Below, piece after piece: positions 8,800 through 17,991 of a stretch of 64,000 nt of DNA. The DNA is taken from positions 620,001-684,000 of the forward strand of contig NZ_JACHYB010000001.1 in assembly GCF_014192515.1 (NCBI RefSeq). The letters are read 5' to 3'. Under the pieces are notes generated by a model. The model saw only the letters and a list, made by a program, of their open reading frames with translations, was not told where the DNA came from and searched no databases. The translations under genes and the position numbers were made by a program. The number at the start of each line of letters is the position of its first letter. Positions within the stretch are counted from its first letter, which is position 1. Source of the DNA: Microbacter margulisiae. GTDB taxonomy: Bacteria; Bacteroidota; Bacteroidia; Bacteroidales; Paludibacteraceae.

Positions 8800-11505
8800 T
8801 TATTTGATTTCATATTGTGGCGTTGAATTAAATTCTGAACTGATAATCCAGTTTTTTATGGCTTTCTTATATGTAAATTGATTTCCATTATGAAGTTTTA
8901 TTAGTTGATTCTGATTAAGATATCGATTCCTAATGATTTTAAATTCAGATCTACGATTCTCTTGTTGTTGTGCTTCGGTAGGCGGAATGCCATTTTTTTC
9001 TTTGAAAATTAAATGATGTTTGCCATATCCTTTAGAAATGAATTGTTGATGACTAATTCCATGCATAATTAAATAATTAGCAACTGCATTGGCCCGCTGT
9101 TTGGATAAAGCATTATTATATGCATTAGATCCACGGGAATCACAATAAGAATAAATTTCAACTTTTACGGGATATTTTTTTAATATTGTTACGAGCGAAT
9201 CTAATGTTAATTTGGCATCTGAACGAATATCCCATTTATTGAAATTGTAGAAGATCTTTCCAATATGAGCCTGAAAAGGTCTCAAAAATAAAGGGTGGGG
9301 AATAACAACGGTGCTATCTTTAATTGTTGAATCAATTTTTAATGCTAGGCAATCACTTAAATAATGGGGGGCAAATACTTTTATGTTTCCGTTGAATGGC
9401 ATTTTGAATGAGCTTTTAAAAACGCCATAACTATTTGTTTTTGCTATTTGTATTAAATGGTTTAATTGATTATAAATAAAAACGGTTGCACTCGGGAAGG
9501 GTAGAGAGGTCTGGAAATTTTTCACAATTCCTGTTATGCTTATTGAATGATCAATAGGTATCAGCTGAAAATTAATATTAAATACAGATGATGAAGCCGT
9601 AGAAACAGTTTGCATAACATTTCGTTTGCTGATATCAAAAAAGCGTAGCGTATCAGTTGGATTGAATCCAACAGCCTGGGCTTCTGACGTGAGAATAATA
9701 GGCATATCTAAGCCATTAATTGGACAATCTTTTAAAGAATAAATCCCAGATGAATCGGCTTGTACAAAGGATAATACCTTAAGCGTAGTCGGGTCAATTA
9801 ATGTAACAAAAATATTGGTGTGATGATTTTGTGTGAAATGAACTAAACTCATATTTTTTACTGATACTTTTCCATTAATAGAAATACAAGATGCATTTGT
9901 CCATGTTGAAGCGTGCAGAGATATTCCCCAAAACCATGAATTGATAGTTCGGACATTCCCAAAATCATTGGCTTGAATGTCATCTAAATCATTTTGTTGC
10001 ACTGCCGGTGCTGGAATGAATTGCATTGGATTTCCATTCCCGTTCCATGCATGTGAAGGAGTAATAGATCCATACATACTGTTATCAATACCGGGTCCTG
10101 TGAGATTATCCTGATCATTTTTTAAATCAGATCCAACAGATGTAAGTTGGCTATCGTCCCAGTATATGCGAATGTGATTGGTTTTAGCAGGAGCTACACA
10201 GTCAATATTAACCCCCCCCTTATTAATTTCAGCATCATAGATAGGTAAATTACCTCTACCGATGTTGTCCACAACAACTAATTCAATTTTTGAGTTTTCA
10301 GGAAAAATTTTTCCGTGATTGTCTCGCCCATCCCAAAGATAGGTATTTAATCCTTTCTTGCAGTTTGGAATCTCAATAATTCTATTTGATAATGAATCTG
10401 CTGGTGTGTGTTGGATTACCAGACGGCAATCAGATGGTTGTTGCAAAATGAAACGAATCAGATAGGGACCTGGATAACAACCAATAACACCTGGATTTCC
10501 GAAAGAAGGAGTTTTGGGTGGTTTGGCAAAAGAATACACAGTTGAATCAGGTAGGTTTAAAAAAATTGGGAATCCATTATTAAATGTTGGAGATATTTTG
10601 TCGTTACGTGAGATTCTATCTTCCAGCCAATTTCCTTTGTCGACCACTCCATATGCTGTCATTGCTACATTAAAATCAATTGGTTCAAATCCTTGTTCAA
10701 ATGTGATGCGATAGACTACTCCGTCTGAAGTCATTGCATAAAATGTTGGTGATGCATCTGCTGTGATAGTGTTGCCAAATGTACGTGGGTCTATTGCTAC
10801 AAGACCCCATTTTGCTGAATGTACTCTTCCATTAAATTTTTTACCAGTAGAAGTGGCTACAGTAAGATCAAAATACGGAGAATATATCCATTCGTTTTTT
10901 GATGTTGAAGAACGTCCTCCATCATTACTTATGTAAAACTCAATCCAATATTCACCATTCATTTTTGGTTTGAATACCAAAGGCCTATACCCTTTTGACA
11001 TAGATCTATTGATGTCTGGCCCTTCTATCGCCTGATTGTATGAATCAATATGACCAATGCCATTAGAAGGCAAAAGAATAGGCCTTTGAGCTAGTGTTCC
11101 GTCAGGAGCATAAATGAGCATATATACGTTTTTTGCTTTTCCAGGGCTTTTCCTATAAAATTTATAATGAAGAGTGGAGTCTTTGATATAGCTGGCGGCA
11201 ACTAATCCGCTGCCATATTTTTGCCAATTAAACCCATAAAAAAAGCGTTCTGTGTTGTAATCTTTAATATGAAAATAGATTCTGTTACTTACTGGGCAAT
11301 GTAAATAAGATCCATTATTTCGAGAAGGTAATATAGCTAAACCTGTACACATATCAGCGTTTGGCGAAACAGATTTTGTCCCTTCGCAATAACCAGATTG
11401 CATGCAATAAAACAAGAAGAGCATCCCCCAAGAAACTTTAAATATTTGCATTAGAAAAAGGTGTTTTATGGTATAGTTGCTTGGATCATAAGTTAGTTGT
11501 TTCAT
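8800..11505 (-). CDS. Large secreted protein with C-terminal OmpA domain
   Basis: A protein of about 901 residues from this ATG; starts at 11559 and 11451 are also in frame, and all three precede a hydrophobic signal segment ending near QSGYCEG. The long N-terminal part is beta-rich with no family I can name. Around residues 360-425 a GLNTYLWDGRDNHGK segment resembles FlgD-like Ig units. Two repeats near 540-600 and 660-720 (SINGKVSVK..., SITGIVKNF...) look like carboxypeptidase-regulatory-type beta sandwiches. Residues about 745-860 form an OmpA peptidoglycan-binding domain (SYCDSRGSNAYNNALSKQRA and the NRRSEFKI end). Such proteins anchor outer-membrane structures to the cell wall. Odd feature: a G8 tract at 10212-10219. 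It lies next to an integrase stump and may be accessory. Confidence 0.75.
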   Translation of the reverse strand: MKQLTYDPSNYTIKHLFLMQIFKVSWGMLFLFYCMQSGYCEGTKSVSPNADMCTGLAILPSRNNGSYLHCPVSNRIYFHIKDYNTERFFYGFNWQKYGSGLVAASYIKDSTLHYKFYRKSPGKAKNVYMLIYAPDGTLAQRPILLPSNGIGHIDSYNQAIEGPDINRSMSKGYRPLVFKPKMNGEYWIEFYISNDGGRSSTSKNEWIYSPYFDLTVATSTGKKFNGRVHSAKWGLVAIDPRTFGNTITADASPTFYAMTSDGVVYRITFEQGFEPIDFNVAMTAYGVVDKGNWLEDRISRNDKISPTFNNGFPIFLNLPDSTVYSFAKPPKTPSFGNPGVIGCYPGPYLIRFILQQPSDCRLVIQHTPADSLSNRIIEIPNCKKGLNTYLWDGRDNHGKIFPENSKIELVVVDNIGRGNLPIYDAEINKGGVNIDCVAPAKTNHIRIYWDDSQLTSVGSDLKNDQDNLTGPGIDNSMYGSITPSHAWNGNGNPMQFIPAPAVQQNDLDDIQANDFGNVRTINSWFWGISLHASTWTNASCISINGKVSVKNMSLVHFTQNHHTNIFVTLIDPTTLKVLSFVQADSSGIYSLKDCPINGLDMPIILTSEAQAVGFNPTDTLRFFDISKRNVMQTVSTASSSVFNINFQLIPIDHSISITGIVKNFQTSLPFPSATVFIYNQLNHLIQIAKTNSYGVFKSSFKMPFNGNIKVFAPHYLSDCLALKIDSTIKDSTVVIPHPLFLRPFQAHIGKIFYNFNKWDIRSDAKLTLDSLVTILKKYPVKVEIYSYCDSRGSNAYNNALSKQRANAVANYLIMHGISHQQFISKGYGKHHLIFKEKNGIPPTEAQQQENRRSEFKIIRNRYLNQNQLIKLHNGNQFTYKKAIKNWIISSEFNSTPQYEIK
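10212..10219 (-). repeat. G8 homopolymer inside the OmpA-domain gene
   Basis: Eight consecutive G on the coding strand span the K-G-G-V codons at residues 429-432 (start at 11505). With nine G the next codon is TAA. With seven G a TAG follows after five codons. Either change removes the C-terminal half including the OmpA domain. Confidence 0.8.
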
Positions 11506-11617
11506 AATACATTGAATTATATTTTGTATTCTTTGAGTTGAAATTAAAAGATCCCCCATTTTGCAATACGCTATCTGAATTTTTCTATCAAATAAAAAGG
11601 ATCTCTTAGTAAAACTA

Positions 11618-11647
11618 CAAATTTATACATTATTCATAGCGTAGCAA
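11618..11647 (-). promoter_or_regulatory. Putative promoter of the large OmpA protein gene
   Basis: Minus-strand TAAATTTG (11625 to 11618) matches TAnnTTTG, and a TTG at 11647-11645 lies 19 bases upstream of it. The predicted leader is about 105 bases to the ATG at 11505, which argues against the short-leader start at 11559 but does not exclude it. Confidence 0.4.
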
Positions 11648-11768
11648 GGTTTTGATTTAGTTAAACCGAAAGCCTTTCAATAATAAAAAAACAAAAATAT
11701 TTTTTTTCGTGCAACGTTTTCTCCTAACGTTCATCTTATAAATAAATTGTATGAACATAAGATGGTGA

Positions 11769-12434
11769 ATGAAAAGTTTATTATTGCTCTTTGTTTTATT
11801 GGGATTTTTAGAATCTTGTAGTCAGGAAGATAGCTTATCATACAATGAATGTGTGGTAAGTTTGGCTACTGTTGAACAGGTAGTTTCTTCTAAAGATTTT
11901 CTACTTAAATTGGATAATGACACTGTTTTATATCCTGTTGATAATGTTGTAAATACATTTGAGCCAGTTAAATTGGGACGTGTCTTGATTAACTATACAA
12001 TTTTAGGGAAGAATCAGGCTAATGGTGATTATAATTATGCCATACGGTTGAATGATGCAACTAATGTTGTAACTAAAGAAATTACGCGTTTTTCTGATGT
12101 ATTGCAGGATAGTTTGGGGAATGACCCGGTTAACGTGTCTGATTGTTGGATTGGAAGCCATTTTTTGAATATAGCTTATTCTTATTATGGAGCAAACGCA
12201 AATCATTTTATTAGCTTGGTTCAGATCCCTTCCATCGTTGCTGGACAAGACGCCGACATTAATTTAGAGTTAAGGCATAATGCTTACGGAGATAATTCAA
12301 AGAATCTGTATCATAATGTGATTTCTTTCGATCTCAGATCTTTGCAATTAATTAATACTTTGCCGGTGAAATTAATGCTTAAAGTGAAAAATCTTAAAGG
12401 AGCCGATACTGTCTACTCATTAGTTTATAAATAA
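11769..12434 (+). CDS. NigD-like lipoprotein
   Basis: A 221-residue predicted lipoprotein: a hydrophobic N-terminus with lipobox LESC (Cys17) and Ser at +2. The body resembles the NigD-like family of Bacteroidales. After a short N-terminal beta segment (FLLKLDNDTVLYP) comes GRVLINYTILG, then YNYAIRLNDATNVVTKEI, and a C-terminal beta domain ending LMLKVKNLKGADTVYSLVYK. NigD itself was first noted in a Bacteroides bacteriocin (nig) operon, but the wider family has no settled function. It stands alone, divergent from the OmpA-domain gene and followed by a good terminator. The family call is moderate. Confidence 0.6.
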   Translation: MKSLLLLFVLLGFLESCSQEDSLSYNECVVSLATVEQVVSSKDFLLKLDNDTVLYPVDNVVNTFEPVKLGRVLINYTILGKNQANGDYNYAIRLNDATNVVTKEITRFSDVLQDSLGNDPVNVSDCWIGSHFLNIAYSYYGANANHFISLVQIPSIVAGQDADINLELRHNAYGDNSKNLYHNVISFDLRSLQLINTLPVKLMLKVKNLKGADTVYSLVYK

Positions 12435-12541
12435 AGATGGTTTGAATGCAACCTATTAAATCTACACATAACTTTTTAGATGGTCAGTCTTTGTGAAAAG
12501 GCACGCATTCATTATTTTTTTGGTTTTTGGTTAGATGGGAG

Positions 12542-12573
12542 TCCGGTCCACTGTGAAGTGGCCGGATTTTTTT
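12542..12573 (+). terminator. Intrinsic terminator before the LutB-like gene
   Basis: TCCGG and CCACT on the left (with one bulged T at 12547) pair with AGTGG and CCGGA on the right around a GTGA tetraloop. Seven T residues follow (12567-12573). It is GC-rich in an AT-rich region. It closes the NigD-like transcript about 108 bases downstream of its stop codon. Confidence 0.75.
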
Positions 12574-12594
12574 GTGTGAGCTTTAAACTTTTAC

Positions 12595-12602
12595 TATCTT
12601 TG
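12595..12602 (+). promoter_or_regulatory. Putative -7 element of the LutB-like gene
   Basis: TATCTTTG is an exact -7 match only 15 bases before the first possible TTG start (12617) and 30 before the next (12632). The leader would be very short. Confidence 0.5.
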
Positions 12603-12616
12603 ACCCCGATTTACAA

Positions 12617-14008
12617 TTGTCGGGCTCTATCTTGAAAACAACATTGAAAGCAACCACTCAATTTCATAAAGATGCTGCAAAAATTGCTTTTAATGAGCGG
12701 CACCGCAAAACGTTACAGTTTAATATCTCACGATATGATCTAGCAGTAGAACGAGGTTATAAAAGATATGAAAACCTCTCTCTGGCTAAAGATCGTGCAG
12801 CTTATATTAAACGTTTTATGTTGGCTCACTGGGATGAATATTTGCTGCAATTTGAAACAAATATAACCCAAAGAGGAGCAAAGGTACTTTGGGCCATGAA
12901 TGCACAAGAAGTTGTTTTATATGTAAATCAGATTTTGACAGAGCATCAGGCAAAGTTGTTGGTGAAAAGCAAATCAATGACAACAGAAGAAGTCTCTTTG
13001 AATGAAGTAGTGCAAAAACTTGGATGTGAATCTGTGGAAACAGATTTAGGAGAATTTATAGTGCAGGTGGCAGGAGAACGTCCCTATCATATTGTTACTC
13101 CGGCAATGCATAAATCGAAAGAAGATATTGCTGCACTTTTTCATGATAAATTTGAGACTCCGATTGATAGTTCACCGGAAGAGCTTACAGCATACGTTCG
13201 TGCTTTGTTACGTAAAAAATTCATTGCAGCAGATGTTGGAGTAACGGGTGCTAATTTTTTAATTGCAGATATAGGTGCTGTTGCAGTGACTGAAAACGAA
13301 GGAAATGCTTTGATGAGCACTTCTTTTCCGAAATTGCATATTGTGATAGCAGGTATTGAAAAGATAATACCGGAAATGAGGCAATTGGGTCTGTTTCAAC
13401 CTTTACTGGCAACATTAGGGACTGGTCAACAGGTGACCGCATATAATACTATTTTTGCGGGACCACGCCAACAAGGCGAAATAGATGGCCCTGAAGAAAT
13501 GGTTGTCATCCTGTTAGATAATGGACGTACAGCGGTATATGAAGATGATGAAGTAGCTGAAGTGCTTTCTTGTATCCGATGTGGGGCTTGTTTAAATGCT
13601 TGTCCTGTTTATAAAACGATTGGAGGATATACTTATAATGCAACATATAGCGGGCCTATCGGATCTGTGATTACTCCTTTTTTTAAGGGAATGAAAGAAA
13701 TGGGGCATTTAAGTTTTGCCTGTAGTTTGTGCGAGAAATGTGCAGAAGTTTGTCCGGTTCGGATTCCATTGCCAAAATTACTTCTTGTTAATCGCCGCAA
13801 AGTGGTCGAAGGAACTACGCGTCCTTTAGTTGAAAAGATTAGCATGAAGGCATTTGGATTGATCACAGGAAAACGTTTCTGGTTTGACCTTTTGCCTGCG
13901 AATATAAAAAATATTGGTGCTGCTCCTTTGAATTTTACATTATGGGGACCGCGCCGTAAGATGCCTGTTTTTCACCGATCATTTACAAAACAATGGAATG
14001 ATCGCTAA
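12617..14008 (+). CDS. lutB: LutB/YkgF-type iron-sulfur protein (LUD domain)
   Basis: About 460 residues. An N-terminal LUD domain (about 60-290, including FIAADVGVTGANFLIADIGAVAV and NEGNALMST) is followed by two 4Fe-4S clusters: CIRCGACLNACPVY (about 318-331) and CSLCEKCAEVCPVRIP (about 368-383). A LutB C-terminal region ends in PVFHRSFTKQW. LutB works with LutA and LutC in oxidation of L-lactate to pyruvate. Neither partner is adjacent here, so the lactate role is by family only. No ATG starts the frame: TTG at 12617 or 12632 must be used. A -7 element at 12595-12602 makes 12632 attractive. Confidence 0.85.
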   Translation: MSGSILKTTLKATTQFHKDAAKIAFNERHRKTLQFNISRYDLAVERGYKRYENLSLAKDRAAYIKRFMLAHWDEYLLQFETNITQRGAKVLWAMNAQEVVLYVNQILTEHQAKLLVKSKSMTTEEVSLNEVVQKLGCESVETDLGEFIVQVAGERPYHIVTPAMHKSKEDIAALFHDKFETPIDSSPEELTAYVRALLRKKFIAADVGVTGANFLIADIGAVAVTENEGNALMSTSFPKLHIVIAGIEKIIPEMRQLGLFQPLLATLGTGQQVTAYNTIFAGPRQQGEIDGPEEMVVILLDNGRTAVYEDDEVAEVLSCIRCGACLNACPVYKTIGGYTYNATYSGPIGSVITPFFKGMKEMGHLSFACSLCEKCAEVCPVRIPLPKLLLVNRRKVVEGTTRPLVEKISMKAFGLITGKRFWFDLLPANIKNIGAAPLNFTLWGPRRKMPVFHRSFTKQWNDR

Positions 14009-14047
14009 TATAACATATACGTTTGATTACGACTAAATTTCTTTTTT

Positions 14048-14527
14048 ATGTTAAACTCAAAACAACTGAACGCTCTTCCTCTTCTTATTATTATTGCGTT
14101 AATCGTGGGTGCTTGTAATAGTCAATCCGGTAACTGGCAAAAATTGAATCAACAATTTCTAGATAATAATAAGACCCAAGCAAATGTCGTGACTACCTCG
14201 ACTGGATTACAATATAAAGTCATTACAAGAGGCGTAGGATTAAAACCCAATGCTGGAAGCTATGTCCAATTACTTTACACAGGGAAACTTATCGATGGTA
14301 CTGTTTTTGACACAACGGTAAATGATACTACATTAGTCAATAGCCCTCGGTCTATGTATGTTTCGAGTTTGGTGTCTGGATTTCAGGAAGCCTTGTTGAA
14401 AATGAATACCGGCTCTACTTTTGAAATTTATATTCCTCAATCGTTAGGCTATGGATCTACAGCAATGGGGAATATTCCTGCATATTCTACCCTTATTTTT
14501 GATGTGCAACTGGTTGGTTTCCAGTGA
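14048..14527 (+). CDS. FKBP-type peptidyl-prolyl isomerase lipoprotein
   Basis: 159 residues. A signal sequence with lipobox VGAC (Cys23) is followed by a short linker and an FKBP domain from about residue 50: STGLQYKVITRG, then LLYTGKLIDGTVFDTT, GFQEALLKMNTGS, IPQSLGYGS, IPAYSTLIFDVQLVGF. These are the strands and loops that make the FK506-binding pocket. It is predicted to fold or chaperone exported proteins at the membrane or cell surface. It lies 39 bases after the LutB-like gene, possibly co-transcribed, with no obvious functional link. Confidence 0.9.
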   Translation: MLNSKQLNALPLLIIIALIVGACNSQSGNWQKLNQQFLDNNKTQANVVTTSTGLQYKVITRGVGLKPNAGSYVQLLYTGKLIDGTVFDTTVNDTTLVNSPRSMYVSSLVSGFQEALLKMNTGSTFEIYIPQSLGYGSTAMGNIPAYSTLIFDVQLVGFQ

Positions 14528-14693
14528 CATGTTATTTATTAATAGTAATATTTTGATTACTATTTAATTTTTTAACTCATGCGTGTTTCTTCCTGAATTT
14601 TGCATGAGTTTTGTTTATCCATCATAAGTGATTCATAGTTTTGACTGTATATTATTGATGGAATTTATTCTGTATAGGCAAAAACGATTTTAA

Positions 14694-16154
14694 ATGCTTC
14701 TATTCATGAATAAGATGCTCCTTTTTTTTACTTCTCGTCATTATCGCTTATTTTCTGCATTACTTTTGCTTGCTTTGTCGTTGGAAAATATTCAGGCTGA
14801 ATCGCATGCATTATCTGTTTTTTTAAAAACGCCGGAATTATCATGCGCAAATGTAGGCGTTCTTGTGAAAGAGATAAAGAACAATAAGATTATAGCTGAT
14901 TATCAATCTAATAAAGTATTACTCCCGGGATCAAATTTAAAATTGATTACTACTGCTACTGCGTTAAATTTGCTGGGGCCGGATTTTAAATTTCAAACGC
15001 CACTGCAATATGACGGCAATATTGATCGAGACGGCATTTTACATGGCAATATTTATATTGTGGGGACAGGGGATCCGACTATTGGTTCTGAAAAATTTGA
15101 TGACATAAACTTTATTGACCAGTGGGTAAATGCTGTGAAAAATATTGGTATTAAAGCTATTGAAGGTCGTATTGTTGCTGATGTCTCTGCTTTTGATCGA
15201 GAAGTAATTCCTCCCAACTGGGTTTGGGAAGATATGGGTAATTATTATGCAGCAGGCGATTATGGCTTATCTTTAGATGATAATATGTGTCGTTTAACGT
15301 TTCGTACAGGAAGTGTGGGCTCTACTCCTGTCATTGTCTCAGTGGCTCCCGAGTTTCATCCTATTATTTTTCATAATTATCTGAAGGCTTCTTCCGTGAA
15401 TGCCGACGACAGCTATTTGCATGGTGCTCCTTTTAGCTACCAAAGAACTATAACCGGAACTATACCTGCCAATCGTGCCTCATTTGTTGTTAAAGGAGAT
15501 TTGCCAAATCCTCCTTTAGCATTAGCAACTTATTTTACGTGGGAATTAACTCGAAAAGGGATTGCAGTGAAAGGTACGCCTACAGATACTCTTCCTGATT
15601 TACTTAGCTCAAGGCATACGTTTTATGTTCATTATTCACCTGATCTGAATACTATTATTGATAAAACGAATATTGAAAGTAATAATTTATTTGCTGAACA
15701 TATTTTTAAGCGATTGGCTTTGATCGATTACCCGGTTGCTACCCGCGAGGAGGCAACGCATATGGTAAAACAGTTTTGGAGTAATCATCAGTTTGATACA
15801 ACTTCTTTGTTTATGGAAGATGGGTGCGGTTTATCTCCATTTGATGGTGTTACTCCTTCTTTTTTGGTACATTTGTTGATTTATATGAGGACTGAGAATC
15901 CTTATGGAAATCAGTTACTGAATTCTCTACCTGTTGCCGGAGTAAATGGAACATTGCGTAACTTTTTAGCTAATACTCCTTTAGAAGGTAAAGTACGTGC
16001 GAAAAGTGGTTCTATTATGCGGGTATTATGTTATTCGGGTTATTTGCAACACAATAATAAAGACTATGTCTTTTCGATTATGACAAATAATTTCTGCGGA
16101 TCTTCGTTGAATGTGCGCAAAGCAATTGAAAAGTTTTTGCTTTCCATTCATTGA
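14694..16154 (+). CDS. dacB: D-alanyl-D-alanine carboxypeptidase/endopeptidase, PBP4 (DacB) type
   Basis: A periplasmic serine peptidase (S13) that trims peptidoglycan cross-links. A signal peptide lies in the first about 36 residues (ATGs at 14694 and 14706 are both possible). The three active-site motifs are visible: SNLK (SxxK, about residue 80) in LLPGSNLKLITTATALN, SNN (SxN) in NIESNNLFAEHIFK, and KSG (KTG equivalent) in VRAKSGSI. The large insertion between motifs 1 and 2 typical of class C PBPs is present. At 486 residues it has the usual length. It is convergent with the GT39 gene. Confidence 0.93.
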   Translation: MLLFMNKMLLFFTSRHYRLFSALLLLALSLENIQAESHALSVFLKTPELSCANVGVLVKEIKNNKIIADYQSNKVLLPGSNLKLITTATALNLLGPDFKFQTPLQYDGNIDRDGILHGNIYIVGTGDPTIGSEKFDDINFIDQWVNAVKNIGIKAIEGRIVADVSAFDREVIPPNWVWEDMGNYYAAGDYGLSLDDNMCRLTFRTGSVGSTPVIVSVAPEFHPIIFHNYLKASSVNADDSYLHGAPFSYQRTITGTIPANRASFVVKGDLPNPPLALATYFTWELTRKGIAVKGTPTDTLPDLLSSRHTFYVHYSPDLNTIIDKTNIESNNLFAEHIFKRLALIDYPVATREEATHMVKQFWSNHQFDTTSLFMEDGCGLSPFDGVTPSFLVHLLIYMRTENPYGNQLLNSLPVAGVNGTLRNFLANTPLEGKVRAKSGSIMRVLCYSGYLQHNNKDYVFSIMTNNFCGSSLNVRKAIEKFLLSIH

Positions 16155-16170
16155 AAAAATATCTTCGTAT

Positions 16171-17655
16171 TTATTTCACAGGAATCTGATGGTCTTTAGC
16201 CGGAGGCATGTATCCTTGGCATGCATATACCGCAAACCTTCGTCTGATATTTCCGTTATGATCTTTCAATAGAATTGAATCCAGTGGTTGCACTTTTTTG
16301 AAATATTTCAAAAGGTATGGTTCGACATTTCCTTTAAGCGATTTGTTGTGTTGATTAAACGACGAAGTAATGTATAGCCCGTTGTGGCTGGATAAAGCAT
16401 TTAATGCTGTATCGTTCAACGCAAACTGATATGCATCTTGTGCAATCAGATTTCCGGCATACACATGCGTTGGTAGATAAAAATTGAGCTCAGCCGCTGT
16501 TTTATATGAATCATCAGAAAATACAAAATAATTGGGATGACTGTGTTGCAATGTTTTGACTTTTCCTGCAAGTTGTTTCCATCCCCACCACGTATCGTCT
16601 GAATTAATCGGAACGACCATATATCCAATTTCAATAATTGCCAGAAGATGAATGAATAGAGAAATCCAAATTTGCCAACGAATTGATTTCCATGTTTTGA
16701 AATATACTACAGCTATGATGGCTGCGGAAAGAAATGCTGGCATCATCCAGTTTATTTTTACCCAGTAAAAAAGGGAAACAGCTGTAAAAAAGAAGATAAC
16801 AGGAAGTGAAAACGAGGCGGCAAAAAGCTGTTTGTCATCTATTGGAGAGCGTGTGAAATATTTTTTCAGTAGATAATAGCCTGCTTTAAAAATAACCAGA
16901 TAGAACACAGGTAAGACTAAAAACAATTGGGATCCGAAACTCCCCAAAAACAATATAGGTTGAAAATGAAATGAATCAATACTTGAAGCCCGTTGTGTGG
17001 ACTGATATTTGAATGAGATGAAATGATTGTTTATGTTCCAGATCGCTACTGGTGATACGGCTAAACAACAGAAAACAACAAACAATAAGAATTGCCAGGA
17101 AATTAATTTGCGACGATGTGTAGGAGATAACAGCAGGAAAAGAACCATTCCGGCAGGAAGGAAGAGTCCTGTATATTTGCTGTCAAATGTTAGTCCTACA
17201 ACAATACCTGCGAGTATCCAATCAATAATCCGATGATGCATAACAGCACGATACATTAACAATAAGCTTATTGCCCAAAACAACAACAACGGAACATCAG
17301 GCGTACTATTAATGCAAAGCACTGTCATCAAAGGTGTTGTTGCTATTAAAATAAAAGCTTTACGTAAGGTTTCTCCTTCTAATATTTCCTTTAGAAACAA
17401 ATAAAAAACATATAAAGTCAAAGATGTTATCAGAAAATCTGCCAAATGAAGTGAAAGCGCACTGTGCCCCAATATAATGCTGAAAAATCTCAACATATAA
17501 GCGATCATAGGAGGATGATCAAAATAGGAGAGAGCTATGTGATCGCTATAATAAAAATAATATGCATCTTGAGGCATCAAGCCCATCATCGATGCCAGCA
17601 ATATCCGTAAGGCAGTAAATACTAAAATAACGCCGAAAATTTCTTTCTTCTTCAT
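16171..17655 (-). CDS. GT39-family (ArnT/PMT-like) membrane glycosyltransferase
   Basis: 494 residues with about ten to twelve predicted membrane helices and a C-terminal soluble part of about 150 residues. The first periplasmic loop contains PQDAYYFYYSDHIALSYFDHPP, matching the acidic active-site loop and the Y-x-D-H-P-P signature of bacterial GT39 enzymes. These move a sugar from a polyprenyl-phosphate donor to lipid A, protein or glycan. Acceptor and donor cannot be told from sequence. Frames opposite it are shadows. A perfect -7 element lies about 37 bases upstream. Confidence 0.88.
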   Translation of the reverse strand: MKKKEIFGVILVFTALRILLASMMGLMPQDAYYFYYSDHIALSYFDHPPMIAYMLRFFSIILGHSALSLHLADFLITSLTLYVFYLFLKEILEGETLRKAFILIATTPLMTVLCINSTPDVPLLLFWAISLLLMYRAVMHHRIIDWILAGIVVGLTFDSKYTGLFLPAGMVLFLLLSPTHRRKLISWQFLLFVVFCCLAVSPVAIWNINNHFISFKYQSTQRASSIDSFHFQPILFLGSFGSQLFLVLPVFYLVIFKAGYYLLKKYFTRSPIDDKQLFAASFSLPVIFFFTAVSLFYWVKINWMMPAFLSAAIIAVVYFKTWKSIRWQIWISLFIHLLAIIEIGYMVVPINSDDTWWGWKQLAGKVKTLQHSHPNYFVFSDDSYKTAAELNFYLPTHVYAGNLIAQDAYQFALNDTALNALSSHNGLYITSSFNQHNKSLKGNVEPYLLKYFKKVQPLDSILLKDHNGNIRRRFAVYACQGYMPPAKDHQIPVK

Positions 17656-17691
17656 CTTGACAGAGAGGTCTTGTTAGTGTTATATCTCGGA

Positions 17692-17699
17692 CAAAGATA
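17692..17699 (-). promoter_or_regulatory. Putative -7 element of the GT39 gene
   Basis: The minus strand reads TATCTTTG, giving a leader of about 30 bases to the ATG at 17655. Confidence 0.5.
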
Positions 17700-17741
17700 C
17701 TCAAAGTTTTGTTGTGATTAATCCTTGTTGTACCATAAAAC

Positions 17742-17771
17742 ATGCCTCCGTAAAAAGGCATACGGAGGCAT
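17742..17771 (-). terminator. Perfect 10-pair hairpin in the 17.7-18.0 kb gap
   Basis: ATGCCTCCGT (17742-17751) and ACGGAGGCAT (17762-17771) pair perfectly around a 10-base loop. On the minus strand it is followed by GTTTTATG, so it may end transcripts from the small secreted-protein gene. The rest of the 17656-17991 gap shows only the GT39 promoter. Confidence 0.45.
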
Positions 17772-17991
17772 TTGGGGGTGTCTAATTAAAAAACTGTCCG
17801 TTTTTCGTCCCCATTGTCTTTTGCCATAGTAAGAAACATATTGATCTACTAAGAGGAAAGTCCACTACAAACAAAGATAGTCTATGTCATATCTTTTGTT
17901 TATACTGACCTTTGAATATTGTCTGTATTGCTATCTATTAATGGCTTAATAGATGAATAAATGCGTAATAAACATGTCAGATTCTTGGCAA

